A DNA stretch of 64,000 nt from positions 28,320,636 to 28,384,635 of the forward strand of contig NC_056002.1 of NCBI RefSeq assembly GCF_018446385.1. The letters are read 5' to 3'. A program made the translations under genes and the position numbers. Below the pieces are notes generated by a model that did no database searches, was not told the origin of the DNA, and worked only from the letters and a program-made list of their open reading frames with translations. Positions 22,167 through 32,990 of this stretch are shown here, one piece after another (position 1 is the first letter of the stretch; every line of letters starts with the position of its first letter). Source of the stretch: Zingiber officinale. Its lineage: Eukaryota > Streptophyta > Magnoliopsida > Zingiberales > Zingiberaceae.

Positions 22167-23611
22167 ACGACATCCAAATGTACATAATTACAATATCAAC
22201 GCTAATCAAAATTTAATTTAATAACAACATTCAAGTGTACATATTGAACAAAATATTATTAGAAGCACTATACATTATAGGTTTAATGACATTAATCAAA
22301 ATATTCCTTGATGGCAAAAGGCAAATACGCTCGCCCCTAGCGCTCCCGTCAATCCGTCCCAAGGCCAACATGGAAGAAAAATATTCCTTGTTAACTATAA
22401 ATGTCTCAATTTGTTATCCAATCTTCAGAGTTCTTACAATTTTTCACAGATTTTTTGAATTAGCAAATTCCCTTATCCTGTCCTTTTGCTTTCCCAGCTC
22501 CTCTAGAAGTAATGCAACAACTCCTCCAAGAGAGTAACAAATCAATCCCTAGATTGTTGTCTAACATTTAAGTAAAATAAAAGTTGAATTATTTCAGAGA
22601 TTGCTTGTAATCATAAATTTTCTTTTCAAAATATTGAGATTTACTTTCATTTACCACTAATCTAAAAAACAAAACAAGCGCACAATTTTACATATGATAG
22701 GGCAATCAATAATTCTCAAGGCTGTATATGCAGTACTATAAACTTTAATGTTAGAGAGCACTCAATAAACCTATTTTAAATGTAAACATTAGCATTAGCT
22801 ATTTCAAGTTCAAATTTTATCAAGAAGGGTTTGAGAGGTAAATACCTTAAATACAATTTATGGTGCATTTAGATCGAAGTCATTTGCTTTGATCAAAGTG
22901 AAACTGCAAGTAGAAAAACATTAATATCAGATAAAAAGAATATCATGAAAGACTTCAAAATTAAGATGTAGCAAGTTGAGAAAATTGAGAATTTGAATAC
23001 ATCGTATCCTAAGGAAAACATCTTATTCAGATAAGCGTATTCATAGAAAATTGAGAATTTGAACAAACCATTTCTTCCTCAAGTTGTGCCTTTCCAATTA
23101 CTCTTTCTTCCCTTCTTTTAAATATCAGCCTGCATCAAAACCATATTAGTATGCAACAAAAATACCTACAAACAAACTTTAGAGATGTAGCAAATAAAAA
23201 AGGACTAAGTAAATTAGACAAAATTCAAGCTTCTATAAAATTTTAATCAGTTCTTTATAAAAAAGAGAACATAGAAGATTAAACTAAATTAATTAAAAGA
23301 GACAAATCCAAGAAAATCTACTTAGGTTTATGCAATGGCATGCACTTTTTTTACTAGATTACAAAGATTTATCTTTATTCATAACAAGAATCATCATTCA
23401 TTTCCCTTGAGCACAGCATGTCTCATAATAGAATGAAAAATTATGCTCAAAATTATAAATTCAACAAATATAGACAGATGAACGGTCTTAGATGTTGAGA
23501 TGTAGAAAAATTATATGAAGATGGAATTAAAGTGTATATTATCAAACATGAAACAACTCTATATTTGATGAAACCATTCTAGTGACAGGTGGAGCAAAGC
23601 TTAAACACCAC

Positions 23612-24677
23612 TGATCCAGTCTAAAAATCGTGGAGATAGTTAGTTGGGGATGTGGCTGCTACGATATGACTATTGTGTTGACTAGATGTAGACCTCACTC
23701 CGCTTTGCAATATAAGAAACGTCAGTGTCAAGCCAAGGAAGGGATCCCTAGCATTGGCCCTCCTACGCTCAAGTCAATCACTAGAATAGTAGAAGAAAAT
23801 GGAGCAACAGTGAGCGCAAGCATGAATAGTAAATAACATAGTCTCCAGGGCGTAGCACAGCTGGGGGCACATGGTTTCGTGGCCGAAAGGTCCAGGGTTC
23901 GATCCTCGGGGTGTCATTGTCTGGGGTTAACGTCCCGGCTATGCGCTTTCAGCTGTGTACCTGCATTTACCTCCCTCCATATCGGTGGGACCGACTTTAG
24001 GGGGGTCGTTGATGTGGCGGTTCCACATAAATAGTAAATAACATGTACCTCCGTCGGTGCATAGACCCCCTTTATATAGCGTTCCAGTAGGTGACGTGCA
24101 TTATCCTCGAGAAATGGGCACGTTCTCCAATTTATCCTATGAAAGTACCTGTCAGGAAAGTACTTTTAACACCATTCCTTAACAGGACATGCATATCCCT
24201 GACAAGACAGTAGAAGTTTCTGTCATATAATCCGCCTGTTGACCATACCTTGTGTCAACGACATTATCTCCCGTAAGAATATTAAGAGATACATCAATGA
24301 TCCTTCTGCTCGGCCGAGCGAGATAGCCCTCGGCTGAGAACTCCTTAGCTCGGTCGGACTCTGCTGCTCTTCCCTCCCGTGACTCGACTCGATAGTTTGT
24401 TTCCACCTGACTGGACTGACGCTCTGGTCATCCCAACGTTCCTCTGCTCCGTGATGAGCGCTTAATGATCTTGGTTGTACGAGCGTTCTGTTTGGGTCAG
24501 CCCTTTGTTGGTCGGGTGATTCATGCCCGATTGGCCACTACAGGAGAGCTCTGCTCGGCTTCTCTTTGGTGAGCTCATTAGTTCTCTGGCGTTGACCTTC
24601 TTGACTTTGACCTCCACGTAGACTACTACCTCCGTTGTTTGATCCGCACTTAGTGGCCCCCCTTTATCACCACATCA
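23612..24677 (-). mobile_element. Tat-like solo LTR (interrupted by a SINE)
   Basis: Read on the minus strand it starts TGATGTGGTGATAAAG and ends GACTGGATCA. It resembles the 44722-45500 LTR along its length: tgacttgagcg-aggaggg near 23770-23800, gctatataaaggggg as TATA box, and acgtggaggtcaaag near 24620. Flanks accac (23607-23611) and agcac (24678-24682) agree at 4 of 5 bases, consistent with an aged TSD. No internal domain. Length without the SINE and its TSD copy is about 860 bp. Confidence 0.75.
23840..24029 (+). mobile_element. tRNA-derived SINE with 15-bp TSD
   Basis: A 190-bp body between perfect 15-bp duplications aatagtaaataacat (23825-23839 and 24030-24044). An A-box-like TAGCACAGCTGG (23853-23864) and a B-box GGTTCGATCC (23896-23905) give an internal Pol III promoter. 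The rest is a non-tRNA tail ending gtggcggttccaca. A long TSD is the mark of LINE-type target-primed insertion. The family was not recognised. Confidence 0.88.
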
Positions 24678-25149
24678 AGCACTATGGGCTTTAAGTTATA
24701 CACTCATGAGTATCCAAACAAGGAATAGGTTTGGTGGACTAGGAAATTATACTTCTTTAGTTGCTAAAGACATATGAAGATCATGTCATCTTTCGTGATC
24801 AATCCAAGCAAAATGGAATATAAGATATAAAAAAAAAATCTAACCAATACATAATATACCACTATCTATGATAATTACATACAATTTTTTCTCTTTGCCT
24901 CTTCTGTTTTAGCCTTCACGGATATATCAAGAGGTACACCTTGCATCATGTTCTATCTTTTTCCTCCACACAAACCTTCCAATATGTAAATGAATAAAGT
25001 AACGGGACAGAAGAGGAAGGCGACAAGGAGGAGGATAGGAGGGAGCAGGAGGAACGAAAGCAGGATACGACGGAGTAACGAATTTTCTCCTGCTGCGGAA
25101 TTTAAATTTTGTTGCTAATTCGGTTGTTAAAATCAATTTTATTGTAGTG

Positions 25150-25689
25150 AGTGATATAAACTTAGGTGTATTCATTCATTTTGTGGCCTAATGCATAGAT
25201 AGAGATGTGTGTCATTGTTGAATCTTAAAGTTGCATGAATGAATCGTAATTTAGAACATCATAAACACTTACATTGCAATGTCTTGTGAAGTATTGTTCC
25301 TTCTTATTGTTTGTGATTAACATCACAAAGACGACTACGACAAATCACTCTAATAACTTCACAAACCAAATTTCTATTTTATTAGTTGTTTTATAAGTAA
25401 TGGTCTTACCTTTATTTATATTTAACAAATAGAGATGATTATCCATGTAAGAGGATCAATCTCAACCTTCCAACATTCTCACCGAAACTTTATTCGAATT
25501 TCCAACATGCTTACCTCTATTTATATTGACAACAATAGCACACGTAAGAATATACTCAAGAACTATCTTTTATTTATCAACTATATGCCTAATAAAATTA
25601 TACTTAATAAATATGTGCTTACCTTTACTGTGATTTTGGAATTCCTAGAAAAAGCTATGGCAACTTAATTATCACAGTAAACTGTAACA
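25150..25689. other. Intergenic or 3' end of copia D
   Basis: No gene. 25250-25350 (aacactta...gtttgtg...gtcacaaagacgactac-type order) resembles 38665-38740, so both are probably ends of the same repeat family. Confidence 0.4.
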
Positions 25690-26657
25690 AAACTCTCACT
25701 GTCCTCATCAATCTTTAGACATTTCAGAAACCTTCTTAATCGGATGACTTCTAGCACAGACACTACACAAGCCACATATTCAGTTTCTATTGTTGGCAAT
25801 GCTACACAAGCTTATCTCTTAATGTTCCATGAGATACTACACCATTCAAAAAGAAGGCATAGCCAGATATGATTTTTCTATCATCAAAGTTCTCAGTCCA
25901 ATCTGCATCTATGTAGCCTTTCGGACTCATATCAAATCATTGAAAATAGAGATAATTACCTGTTGTCCCTTTAAGATATATGAATATCTTCTTTACCGTT
26001 TTCAAATGTCTTATTCTTGGATTTGATTAGAGACAGTTAACTAAACCAATATCATAGCTGGTATTAGGATGTATACACAACATAATGTACATTAAACTAG
26101 CAATAACACTGACATATAGTCTTTTCTTCATCTAAGTTATTTCCTCAAGAATCTTGTGATACATACTCTTACTCAGAGAATAATATCTTTTGTTATAGGT
26201 GTCTGTTCAATATTATAATTTAACATATTAAAATTTTATAGCATCTTAGTAATATAAGTTTCTTAAGAGTTAAGACAAACCCAAAAGTTTTTTTTAATCA
26301 ATCTCTTATTATCTTTACTCCTAAAATATACTCAACTTCTGTTATATCTTTTATGCCAAATTATGATGAAATGCATGTTGTGACTCCTATCACTAACTTT
26401 GTGTCATTTTCAACTATTAACATATCATTAACATATAATGATAATATGACAAGTTTTCCTTTATCTCATTTTAAATAGACATAATGATCTTTATTGGTTA
26501 TTAAAATGATAAGATAGAATGATTTCATTAAATCTTATATTCTATTGTCTTGATGCTTGCTTTAGACCATAAATAGACTTTTTAAGTCTAAACACTTTGT
26601 TCTTTTGGTCTTCGGCAATGTAACTTTTAACTTGTGCCATATAGATTTATTTATCAA
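25690..26657 (-). pseudogene. RT C-terminal part and RNase H of copia D
   Basis: The minus strand gives MSPKGYIDADWTENFDDRKI and GYAFFLNGVVSHGT near 25850-25940, the copia RNase H region, preceded to the right by decayed RT sequence up to the solo LTR. Stops throughout. Confidence 0.7.
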
Positions 26658-26860
26658 TGTTGGTGCAATATTCCCTAGGTCAAGGTTGACCTGGTTGATT
26701 GAGCTTGAATTGGGTCAAGCTCGAGTCTTGATGTTTGGGTTTCAATGTTTGACAATACATGAAGACAAGACATGGAGATTGCAGGTGCAATTGTTCATGT
26801 AATGAGATTGTGAAGGAGAGTCAAATAGGTCAAAGTTGACTGGATACTTGACTGGAAAAT

Positions 26861-27258
26861 CCTGGTGAGTGAAGCTAAGTGAAAGTCCTAACTGGGAGGT
26901 TAAGCAGAAGGAAAATCCTAGTGAGTAAAGCTAGGTGAAAGTCCCGGTGAGTGAAGCCGGGCAGCTGGAAAAGTCCCGATGAGTGAAACTAGGCAGAATG
27001 AAAGTCCTGGTGAGTGAAGCCAGGCAGATGAGAAATCCTAGTGAGTGAAGCTAGGTGAAAGTCCCGGTGAGTGAAGTCGGGCAGCCGGAAAATCCTGGTG
27101 AGTGAAGCCAGGTGAAAGACTTAGTGAGTGATGCTAGGCAGTATCGAAAGTCCTGGTGAGTGAAGCCAGGCAAATTAGAAGTCCTAGTGAGTGAAGCTAG
27201 ACAGAAGGAAAATTCTAGTCAGTGAAGCTAGGTGAAAGTCCTGGTGAGTGAAGCCATG
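26861..27258 (+). repeat. Array of about 14 hairpin units with paired arm changes
   Basis: Each unit is 5-nt arm, TGAGTGAAG loop, 5-nt arm, spaced 26-36 bp. Three matched arm pairs recur: CCTAG...CTAGG, CCCGG...CCGGG and CCTGG...CCAGG. Most of the 14 units pair fully or with one G-T wobble (for example CCCGG...TCGGG); four or five carry mismatches. The spacers (tgaaag, cagctggaaaag, cagaatgaaag) vary more. Confidence 0.85.
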
Positions 27259-27592
27259 CACAGAAAATCCAGATAGATGAAGTTTGATCAGACATCTGGT
27301 GTTGGGAAGCCCAAGTAGGTCAAAGGGATTGGCCGGATACTTGGCACAGGAAATCCAGGTGGATCAAGGTTGATTAGACACCTGGTGGAGATAAGTCCAA
27401 GTGGGTCAAGGATGACCGGACACTTGGCACGAGGAGAAAAGTCCAAGTGGGTCAAAGGGATCGACCGAACACTTGGTGAGGGAGTTCTATCAGGTCAAGG
27501 GTGACCGGATGCTAGGCGTGATGTACCAACAGGTCATGGTTGACTGGATGTTGGTTTAGGGGACCTTGGACTTGTTTTTGGGCAAAAACAAG

Positions 27593-27925
27593 AGCTGGAT
27601 CGATCAGCCGATTGATTGGCTCATGCCCAATCGATCGGCCGATCGATTGGGTGAGTCCCCACGACAAGTCTCCTCCCAATCGATTAGTGGATCGATTGGG
27701 GAGAAGTGTCGCGCGAACAAAAAGCCTCCCAATCGATCAACCGATCGATTGGGAGCCTCCGATCGATCGAGCGATCGATTGGGAGGTGCGATTTCGCACT
27801 ATAAGCCCTGGATCGATTGGCCGATCGATCCAGGCAATTTCCGAGAGCACAGAGGTGCTCTGGATCGATTGACCGATCAATCCAAAGTCTACCCAATCGA
27901 TTGGAAGCAATCTGATCGATTGGGA
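27593..27925. repeat. Array of about eight AATCGATC/GATCGATT palindromes
   Basis: Units of 24-28 bp such as CCCAATCGATC-gg-CCGATCGATTGGG. In some units the outer arms change together to CCTGGATCGAT...ATCGATCCAGG. It is the same family as 4877-5162. Confidence 0.85.
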
Positions 27926-28455
27926 TTTGACCGTTGGCGCAAGATATAGCTGTTGGCGTGCGTTCGTCTTCGGCAGAACTTCCAGAGCTCACGATTTTCA
28001 TCCCAGATCTTCACAGCAGCTTCTCCATAGCGTTTTCCACTCTCACCGTCAGTTCTTGAAGGATCTTGGAGAGACATCCAAGTCAAGAGGCGTGACTACA
28101 ACAAGAGGAAGAAGCTAGGGTTAGGGTTTTCACTACATATCTTGTAAGATATTTCTTGTATTTATCTTCCCTTGCTTTCTTGTTGTATTGAGAGTATTGT
28201 AGGGCTTCTCCGCCTTCGGTAGTTACCGTAAAGAAGTGTTTTTATTAGTGGAGGGTGCGTGAGTGTGTGGATCCTTGGACTAGTCACCTCTTCTTGAGGT
28301 GGATACCAAGTAAATCTACGAGTTAGCGTTGTGTGGTTGTTTCTTTGTATTTTCCGCTGCATTTCATCACAAGAAGCAAGCAACGACGAGCACGAGATCG
28401 CGCCGAGCTATTCACCCCCCCCCCCCCCCCTCTAGCTACATAATTGGTCCCAACA

Positions 28456-28700
28456 GTCAAGAGCTGTCTTTATATCTATTTGATATAATTCTAAATCAAA
28501 ATGTGCTACCATAGCTAAAATGGTATGAATTGACACAAATTTTATGATAGAAGAAAATGTCTTTTCAAAATCAATACCCTCTTGTTGGATAAAACTTTTT
28601 GCAGCCAAACGAGCCTTGTATCGATCAATCGATCCATCCACTGTTCTTTTAATTTTGATAATCCATTTATTTCAAATAATCTTTTATCCTAGAGAAAGAT
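28456..28700 (-). pseudogene. RT N-terminal segment of copia D
   Basis: The minus strand translates as YKARLAAKSFIQQEGIDFEK, then FSSIIKFVSIHTILAMVAHFDLE and IDIKTAL, the classic start of copia RT. It is cut by the solo LTR at 28455. Confidence 0.9.
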
Positions 28701-29386
28701 CGACTAATTCTCAAACATGATTCTTTTTCATTTACTTTATTTCTTCATCCATTGCAACTTTTTACTTTTCTCTAATTGACTATCTCAATGCTTCTTCAAG
28801 AGTTTGAGGTTCTTCATTGTCAACCGAGAGAATCATTCAGGCCTCATTCTCAATGTCAAACATTTTCCCAAGGAATAATCTTACGTCTATTTCTTCGTAG
28901 GTTAGACTGTTGAGAAATCAACTTATTAATTATCAAATCACTCCCACTAGGTTGACTAGACTTAGATATCTCTTATGATATCTTGTTCGTTTATAAATTA
29001 CCATTCTCCTCTTATATTATAAATAGAGGAATAGTTTTATCAATAATATCTCTCACTAGGAACGCGATTTCAAAAAATATTGCATCTCTCGACTCTATTT
29101 TGGAGATAGTTTCATCTTACTGCTCACTAATGAAACATAATCCTTGGAGGTATGAGAATATTTTACAAAGATACACTTCTTACATGTGGGTCCTAATTTT
29201 CTATATTTGTAAGTCTTATCATGAATATAGGCAGTTGACCCTCAAGGTCTTAAATGACTTAAATCTAGCTTTTTGTCTGTCTAGCATTCATGAAGACACT
29301 CGGTTAAGTATATAGGTTGTTGCAATAATGCATCCCCTAATAGAAAATCTATAAATTAGCTTGAACTATCATAAACCTAACCATAT

Positions 29387-29900
29387 TTAGAAGAATTTGA
29401 TTTCTTCTTTTAGCAACCCCATTTTGCTATGGAGTTTATGGATTGTTAATTGTCTAATAATATCTTTATCATTACATATTATTTTCAACTGATCAGACAA
29501 ATATCCATTCCCACGGTCAGTGCATAAGGTTTTAACCTTATGATCTAATTGATTCTCAACTTCATTCAAATAATGTTTAAAATAATCTAATTCTTTAAAT
29601 TTATAAGAAATTAAATACATATGACCAAAACATGTGAAGTTATCAATAAATGTAATAAAATATGAAGCTTCATGCCTAGCCTTCACATTCATTGGACTAT
29701 AAATGTTTAAACGAATTAATTGTAATAGTGATTCAGGTCTAATAATCTTCTCAAATTATTCCTAGTTGCTTTTTTAGCAAGACAATACTCATATACAAAG
29801 ACAAGTTAATCTTAGCATAAGTGTCTAGCTGACCCTCTTTAACTAATCTATTCATTCATTTTTATCTGATATGTCCTAATATAGCATGTCAAACTTTAAC
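29387..29900 (-). pseudogene. Integrase core of copia D
   Basis: The minus strand gives ASYFITFIDNFTCFGHMYLI, then KVKTLCTDRGNGYLSD, carrying two catalytic Asp regions of a copia integrase (FIDNFT and TDRG). About 100 residues are in frame; flanking parts are frame-shifted. Confidence 0.85.
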
Positions 29901-30173
29901 ACCAATTTAGCATCACTAGTGAGAGCAATATTTAAAAAATAACCATCAATTCCATAATCAATATGTGACTCTATATCAAGAACCATGAAACCATTCGTTA
30001 AAAATTATATTCAATTAACACAGAATTAATAATAAGTTCTGCATACATACTGTAAAAGTTCAAACTGCATCTCAATTCAAGAAGATATATAATAGAAACT
30101 AAATTCCATCGAATTTTAAGAGCATAAAGAATATCATGTAGAAACAAAGTATATCCACCATGTAGGTTGAGTT

Positions 30174-31395
30174 TGTAGGATCGGAAAGAATGCTATAGGA
30201 AGGGGGGTGAATAGCGATCGTCAAAATTTGATTTTACAAACAGATACGCAATGGAAGAATAAAAAGCAATGCTAATACGACCAAGTTTTTACTTGGTTCA
30301 GAGCCTTCGACGACTCCTACTTCAAGGTCCGCACTCATAGAGTGTTTTCATTGGGCAATCCACTAATGGTTTGAAATGGTTACAAATTGCAAGTACAAGA
30401 ACTATAAAAAAAATTACCAACAATAAAAACTAATTAAAGCTAAAGTCCAGTTGTCGGTGGAGCGTAGCAACGTTGCGGGAGCCTTCTCGAGGCACCGAGC
30501 AGAAGAGAAAGTCATTGCAGTTGCCGTCTTGAAGCATCGGGTTGAAGGCCTTTAAATAGGTCCATTCCGGGCGCCTAGAATCCCTCCATACACCTGGACC
30601 ATGTGGCTCGGCCAATCGACGCGCTCCACATTAGTTTGTGGATAAAGTTTCATGTCCGGGTGCCTGGACCGACTTCGAGCACCCGGATCGCCTGGGCACC
30701 TGCGACCCACTCGGACGAGCTTGGTTCGAGCGCCCGGACCAACTCCGGGCGCCTGGACTCCTTCCGGGCATCCAGACCCCTTTTCTTCAACAACTTTCCC
30801 CTACAGAAAAGGTTAGTCCTATGCAACCAAAAATGGATTTTTCCCTACTAAACAGAGTTAGCATAACATAATAAAATATGAGTAGTAATTAGATTCTATC
30901 TCCCCGAGACCAGGATCTAGTTTAGATCTCAACTTAGATTTTTCAAATAGATCTAAATTAGATCGATGCCTACAGTTCCCTCAACGGGGAACGTGCCCTC
31001 ACTGGATCTCTCCTCCAGTTGCTACATTCACTTACCAACTGCTATCACTTGACTTGTCTTTGATCTATTAGGTCTTCCTGCCCGCTGTCAGGTCCATAGA
31101 CCCAACCAGACTTCGACCAGTTGTCAAATCCCGCAGACCCAACCAGACTTCTCGCTAGATATCGGGCCCCACGAACCTATCTGGACTTCGCACCAGCTAT
31201 CGGGCCCTGCGGACCTAACTAGATTTCCCACCAGCTATCAGGCCCCGCGTACCTAGCTGGATTTCAGTCTAGTGTCAGGTTCTTCAAATCAGTCAACTCT
31301 TACACACTTGGTAGAAGTGTTAGACAAACACTCATCTAACTTTAACTTATTTGTTATATATCAAAACCAGATTGTTAGTACAACCTGCACCAACA
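30174..31395 (-). mobile_element. Copia-type solo LTR with perfect TSD
   Basis: 1222 bp; on the minus strand TGTTGGTGCAGGTTG... to ...CGATCCTACA. Flanking gagtt is present at 30169-30173 and 31396-31400. A TATA-like ctatttaaaggcc lies at about 30548-30560, with a GC-rich hairpin array directly upstream of it (30565-30785). Repeats of a gacttc-ccagctatcgggccc type occur at 31080-31270. No gene. Confidence 0.92.
30565..30785. repeat. GC-rich hairpin units upstream of LTR TATA box
   Basis: Inverted repeats with different but matched arms: CCGGGTGC...GCACCCGG with a 15-nt loop, and GCGCCCGGA-ccaac-TCCGGGCGC. The same type as 5832-5988, and in the same place relative to the TATA-like box. Confidence 0.65.
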
Positions 31396-31400
31396 GAGTT

Positions 31401-31704
31401 TAAACGTGCCAACTCCTTTGACTTAAATCCTTATATTGTTTCCCACATATATCCACTTATTATCAGTTGGTACCCAATGATACTCCACGAATGTAGCTTG
31501 TTCACGAGCTATATGGTTTGTTACTCTTGAACTATAGTTCATAAAGGATAAGAATCAGTTAATAATATTATACTAACAACATAATGCTCATTAATAGAAG
31601 ATAAATATATATCTACCTTTTTCATCTCAGTACATTCCCTGGAAAAGTGGTCCTTCTTGCCACAATTATAGCAAGTTAGCTTACTTTTTGGTTTCAATCC
31701 ATTC
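31401..31704 (-). pseudogene. gag zinc-knuckle region of copia D
   Basis: Near 31635-31690 the minus strand reads CYNCGKKDHFSRECTE, a CCHC zinc knuckle of Gag that is still intact. The surrounding frame is decayed and is cut by solo LTRs on both sides. Confidence 0.8.
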
Positions 31705-32197
31705 TATTGGTGCAGTCTGTACTAATAATCAAACTCGGGTTTTGGAGTATGACAAATGGCTGAAGTTAGATTATGTGTGATCTAATATATTTATCAAGTG
31801 TGCAGAGTAAAGAACTTGACGGATCTAGAGGATCTGACACCAAAATGAAGTCTAGTTAAGTCAGAAGAACCTGATAACTGGTAGGAAGCTCAGATATGTC
31901 AAGAGAGGACCTAATATTCGGTAGAAAATCTAGTTAGGTCTGTAAGACCTAACAACTAGCTGAAGTTCATATGAGACATCTGGCAGGAAGATTTGGTGGG
32001 TCAGATGACAAGTCAAGTGATTCTACAAATGGTAAGTAAGGTAAACTACTGGAGGAAAGAGATCTAGTGAGGATTCATACCCCCCCCTCCCTCTCTCATT
32101 CGTTCGATCTTAGTTTTCTAACAAGTTTGTAAGACTAAAAAGAAAATTTTAAAACGAGATTCATACCCCCCCCCTCTCACATTCGTTCGATCTTACA
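31705..32197 (+). mobile_element. Small solo LTR with perfect TSD
   Basis: 493 bp from tattggtgcagtctg (TG decayed to TA) to cgatcttaca, between cattc duplications (31700-31704 and 32198-32202). Its start resembles the 30174-31395 LTR (ttggtgcag-tgtac-aacaatc order). A C-rich block ending cattcgttcgatctta occurs twice (about 32073-32113 and 32158-32195). Confidence 0.85.
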
Positions 32198-32202
32198 CAT
32201 TC

Positions 32203-32990
32203 TTTTTCACTTGGAATTTCTTTTAGTTTGGGACTAGCCCAGCAGCAATAGTAGTACTAGCTTCCTTTCTCTTTCTCTTTCTCTTTCTCTTTCTCTTTCT
32301 TTTATTGAACTATTTTTTCTTATTTTTAGATCCAACCCAACCTTTAGACACAATAGTCTTTCCAGAAATCCTTGCGGATTCTATTCTCTCCGCCTCTAGT
32401 TCAAAATGACGTGAGACATTAGCAAAAATTTTGATACTTTTACTGTGAGTAAGATTTTGTTTCATTTTTTATCAAGAATTAAGAAGGGAATCAATTACTG
32501 TCTAAAATTTGTTATTTATTGATCAACTCATGACCAACATTTTTTAGCTCCCGAATCATATTCGCTATTTCTTTTAGGTGTTGGATCATGGTGACATTTG
32601 AGCCCTTCTTACAATTGTCAAACTTAATAGTCAGTTATCAAAGTTTGCTCAGACTCACTCCACTGTATTTCTCTTTAGAGGCAACCTAGACAACATGAGC
32701 CATTGGAAATTGCTCATACTCACAAACCATGTCATCAACCATAGAACTGATCAAGATTCCATTAGTAGTAGAGTCCTTTTTTTCCATGTCTTATAGGCAT
32801 CCAGATCACGTATGTGTTGTGTTGTGTTGTAAAATCATCATTAGATTCTTTCATAACCTAATTGACAATGTCAAAAACTTCATGTTCCTCAAGTACATAG
32901 TATATCTTAAGATGTCATATTTTATAGTTATCTTCATTTAATTTCTCTTCTTTATTTAGTTCAACTATGATATTCTTAGTAGTCATAATC
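32203..32990 (-). pseudogene. gag N-terminal and central part of copia D
   Basis: The minus strand from about 32984 starts MTTKNIIVELNKEEKLNEDN, the expected Gag N-terminus, then meets a stop after NYKI. Further down, MVDDMVCEYEQFPMAHVV is readable near 32680-32745. A (CTTTCT)n tract (32266-32301) lies inside. Confidence 0.75.
32266..32301. repeat. (CTTTCT)n microsatellite
   Basis: About six hexamer units. Confidence 0.95.

Larger units (their letters stand above)
21824..25149. mobile_element. Probable non-autonomous CACTA-like transposon
   Basis: The left end cacaagaaaaataag resembles the CACTACAAGAAAA tip with a small deletion; the right end attgtagtg is the reverse complement of CACTACAAT. 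Sub-terminal motifs of the attagcgatg / ttagcgacgg type are repeated at 21841-21965 and, inverted, at 25080-25130, as expected of this superfamily. No transposase is recognisable, and the 3-bp TSD is not clear (cag versus agt). A Tat-like solo LTR and a SINE are nested inside. Confidence 0.45.
26658..28455 (+). mobile_element. Copia-type solo LTR with hairpin arrays
   Basis: 1798 bp, TGTTGGTGCAATA... to ...TTGGTCCCAACA, flanked by atcaa (26653-26657) and gtcaa (28456-28460), a TSD with one mismatch. It splits the RT of copia D: the frame near 28641-28460 and that at 26650 belong to one gene. From left to right it has 14 short hairpin units (26861-27258), repeats of gtccaagtgggtcaagg with ggtgaccggacacttgg (about 27300-27540), palindromes (27593-27925), a C-rich tract (about 28417-28431) and the LTR end. 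No gene. Confidence 0.88.
25690..32990 (-). mobile_element. Copia element D, decayed, with three nested solo LTRs
   Basis: Minus-strand element read right to left: gag start near 32980, zinc knuckle near 31680, integrase 29390-29900, RT 28460-28700 and 26000-26650, RNase H 25690-25990. Every domain carries stops and frame changes. Three independent solo LTRs split it. A degenerate PBS-like tagtatcaggcc on the minus strand near 34082-34093 may mark its 5' LTR, but the LTRs themselves were not delimited. Confidence 0.78.
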
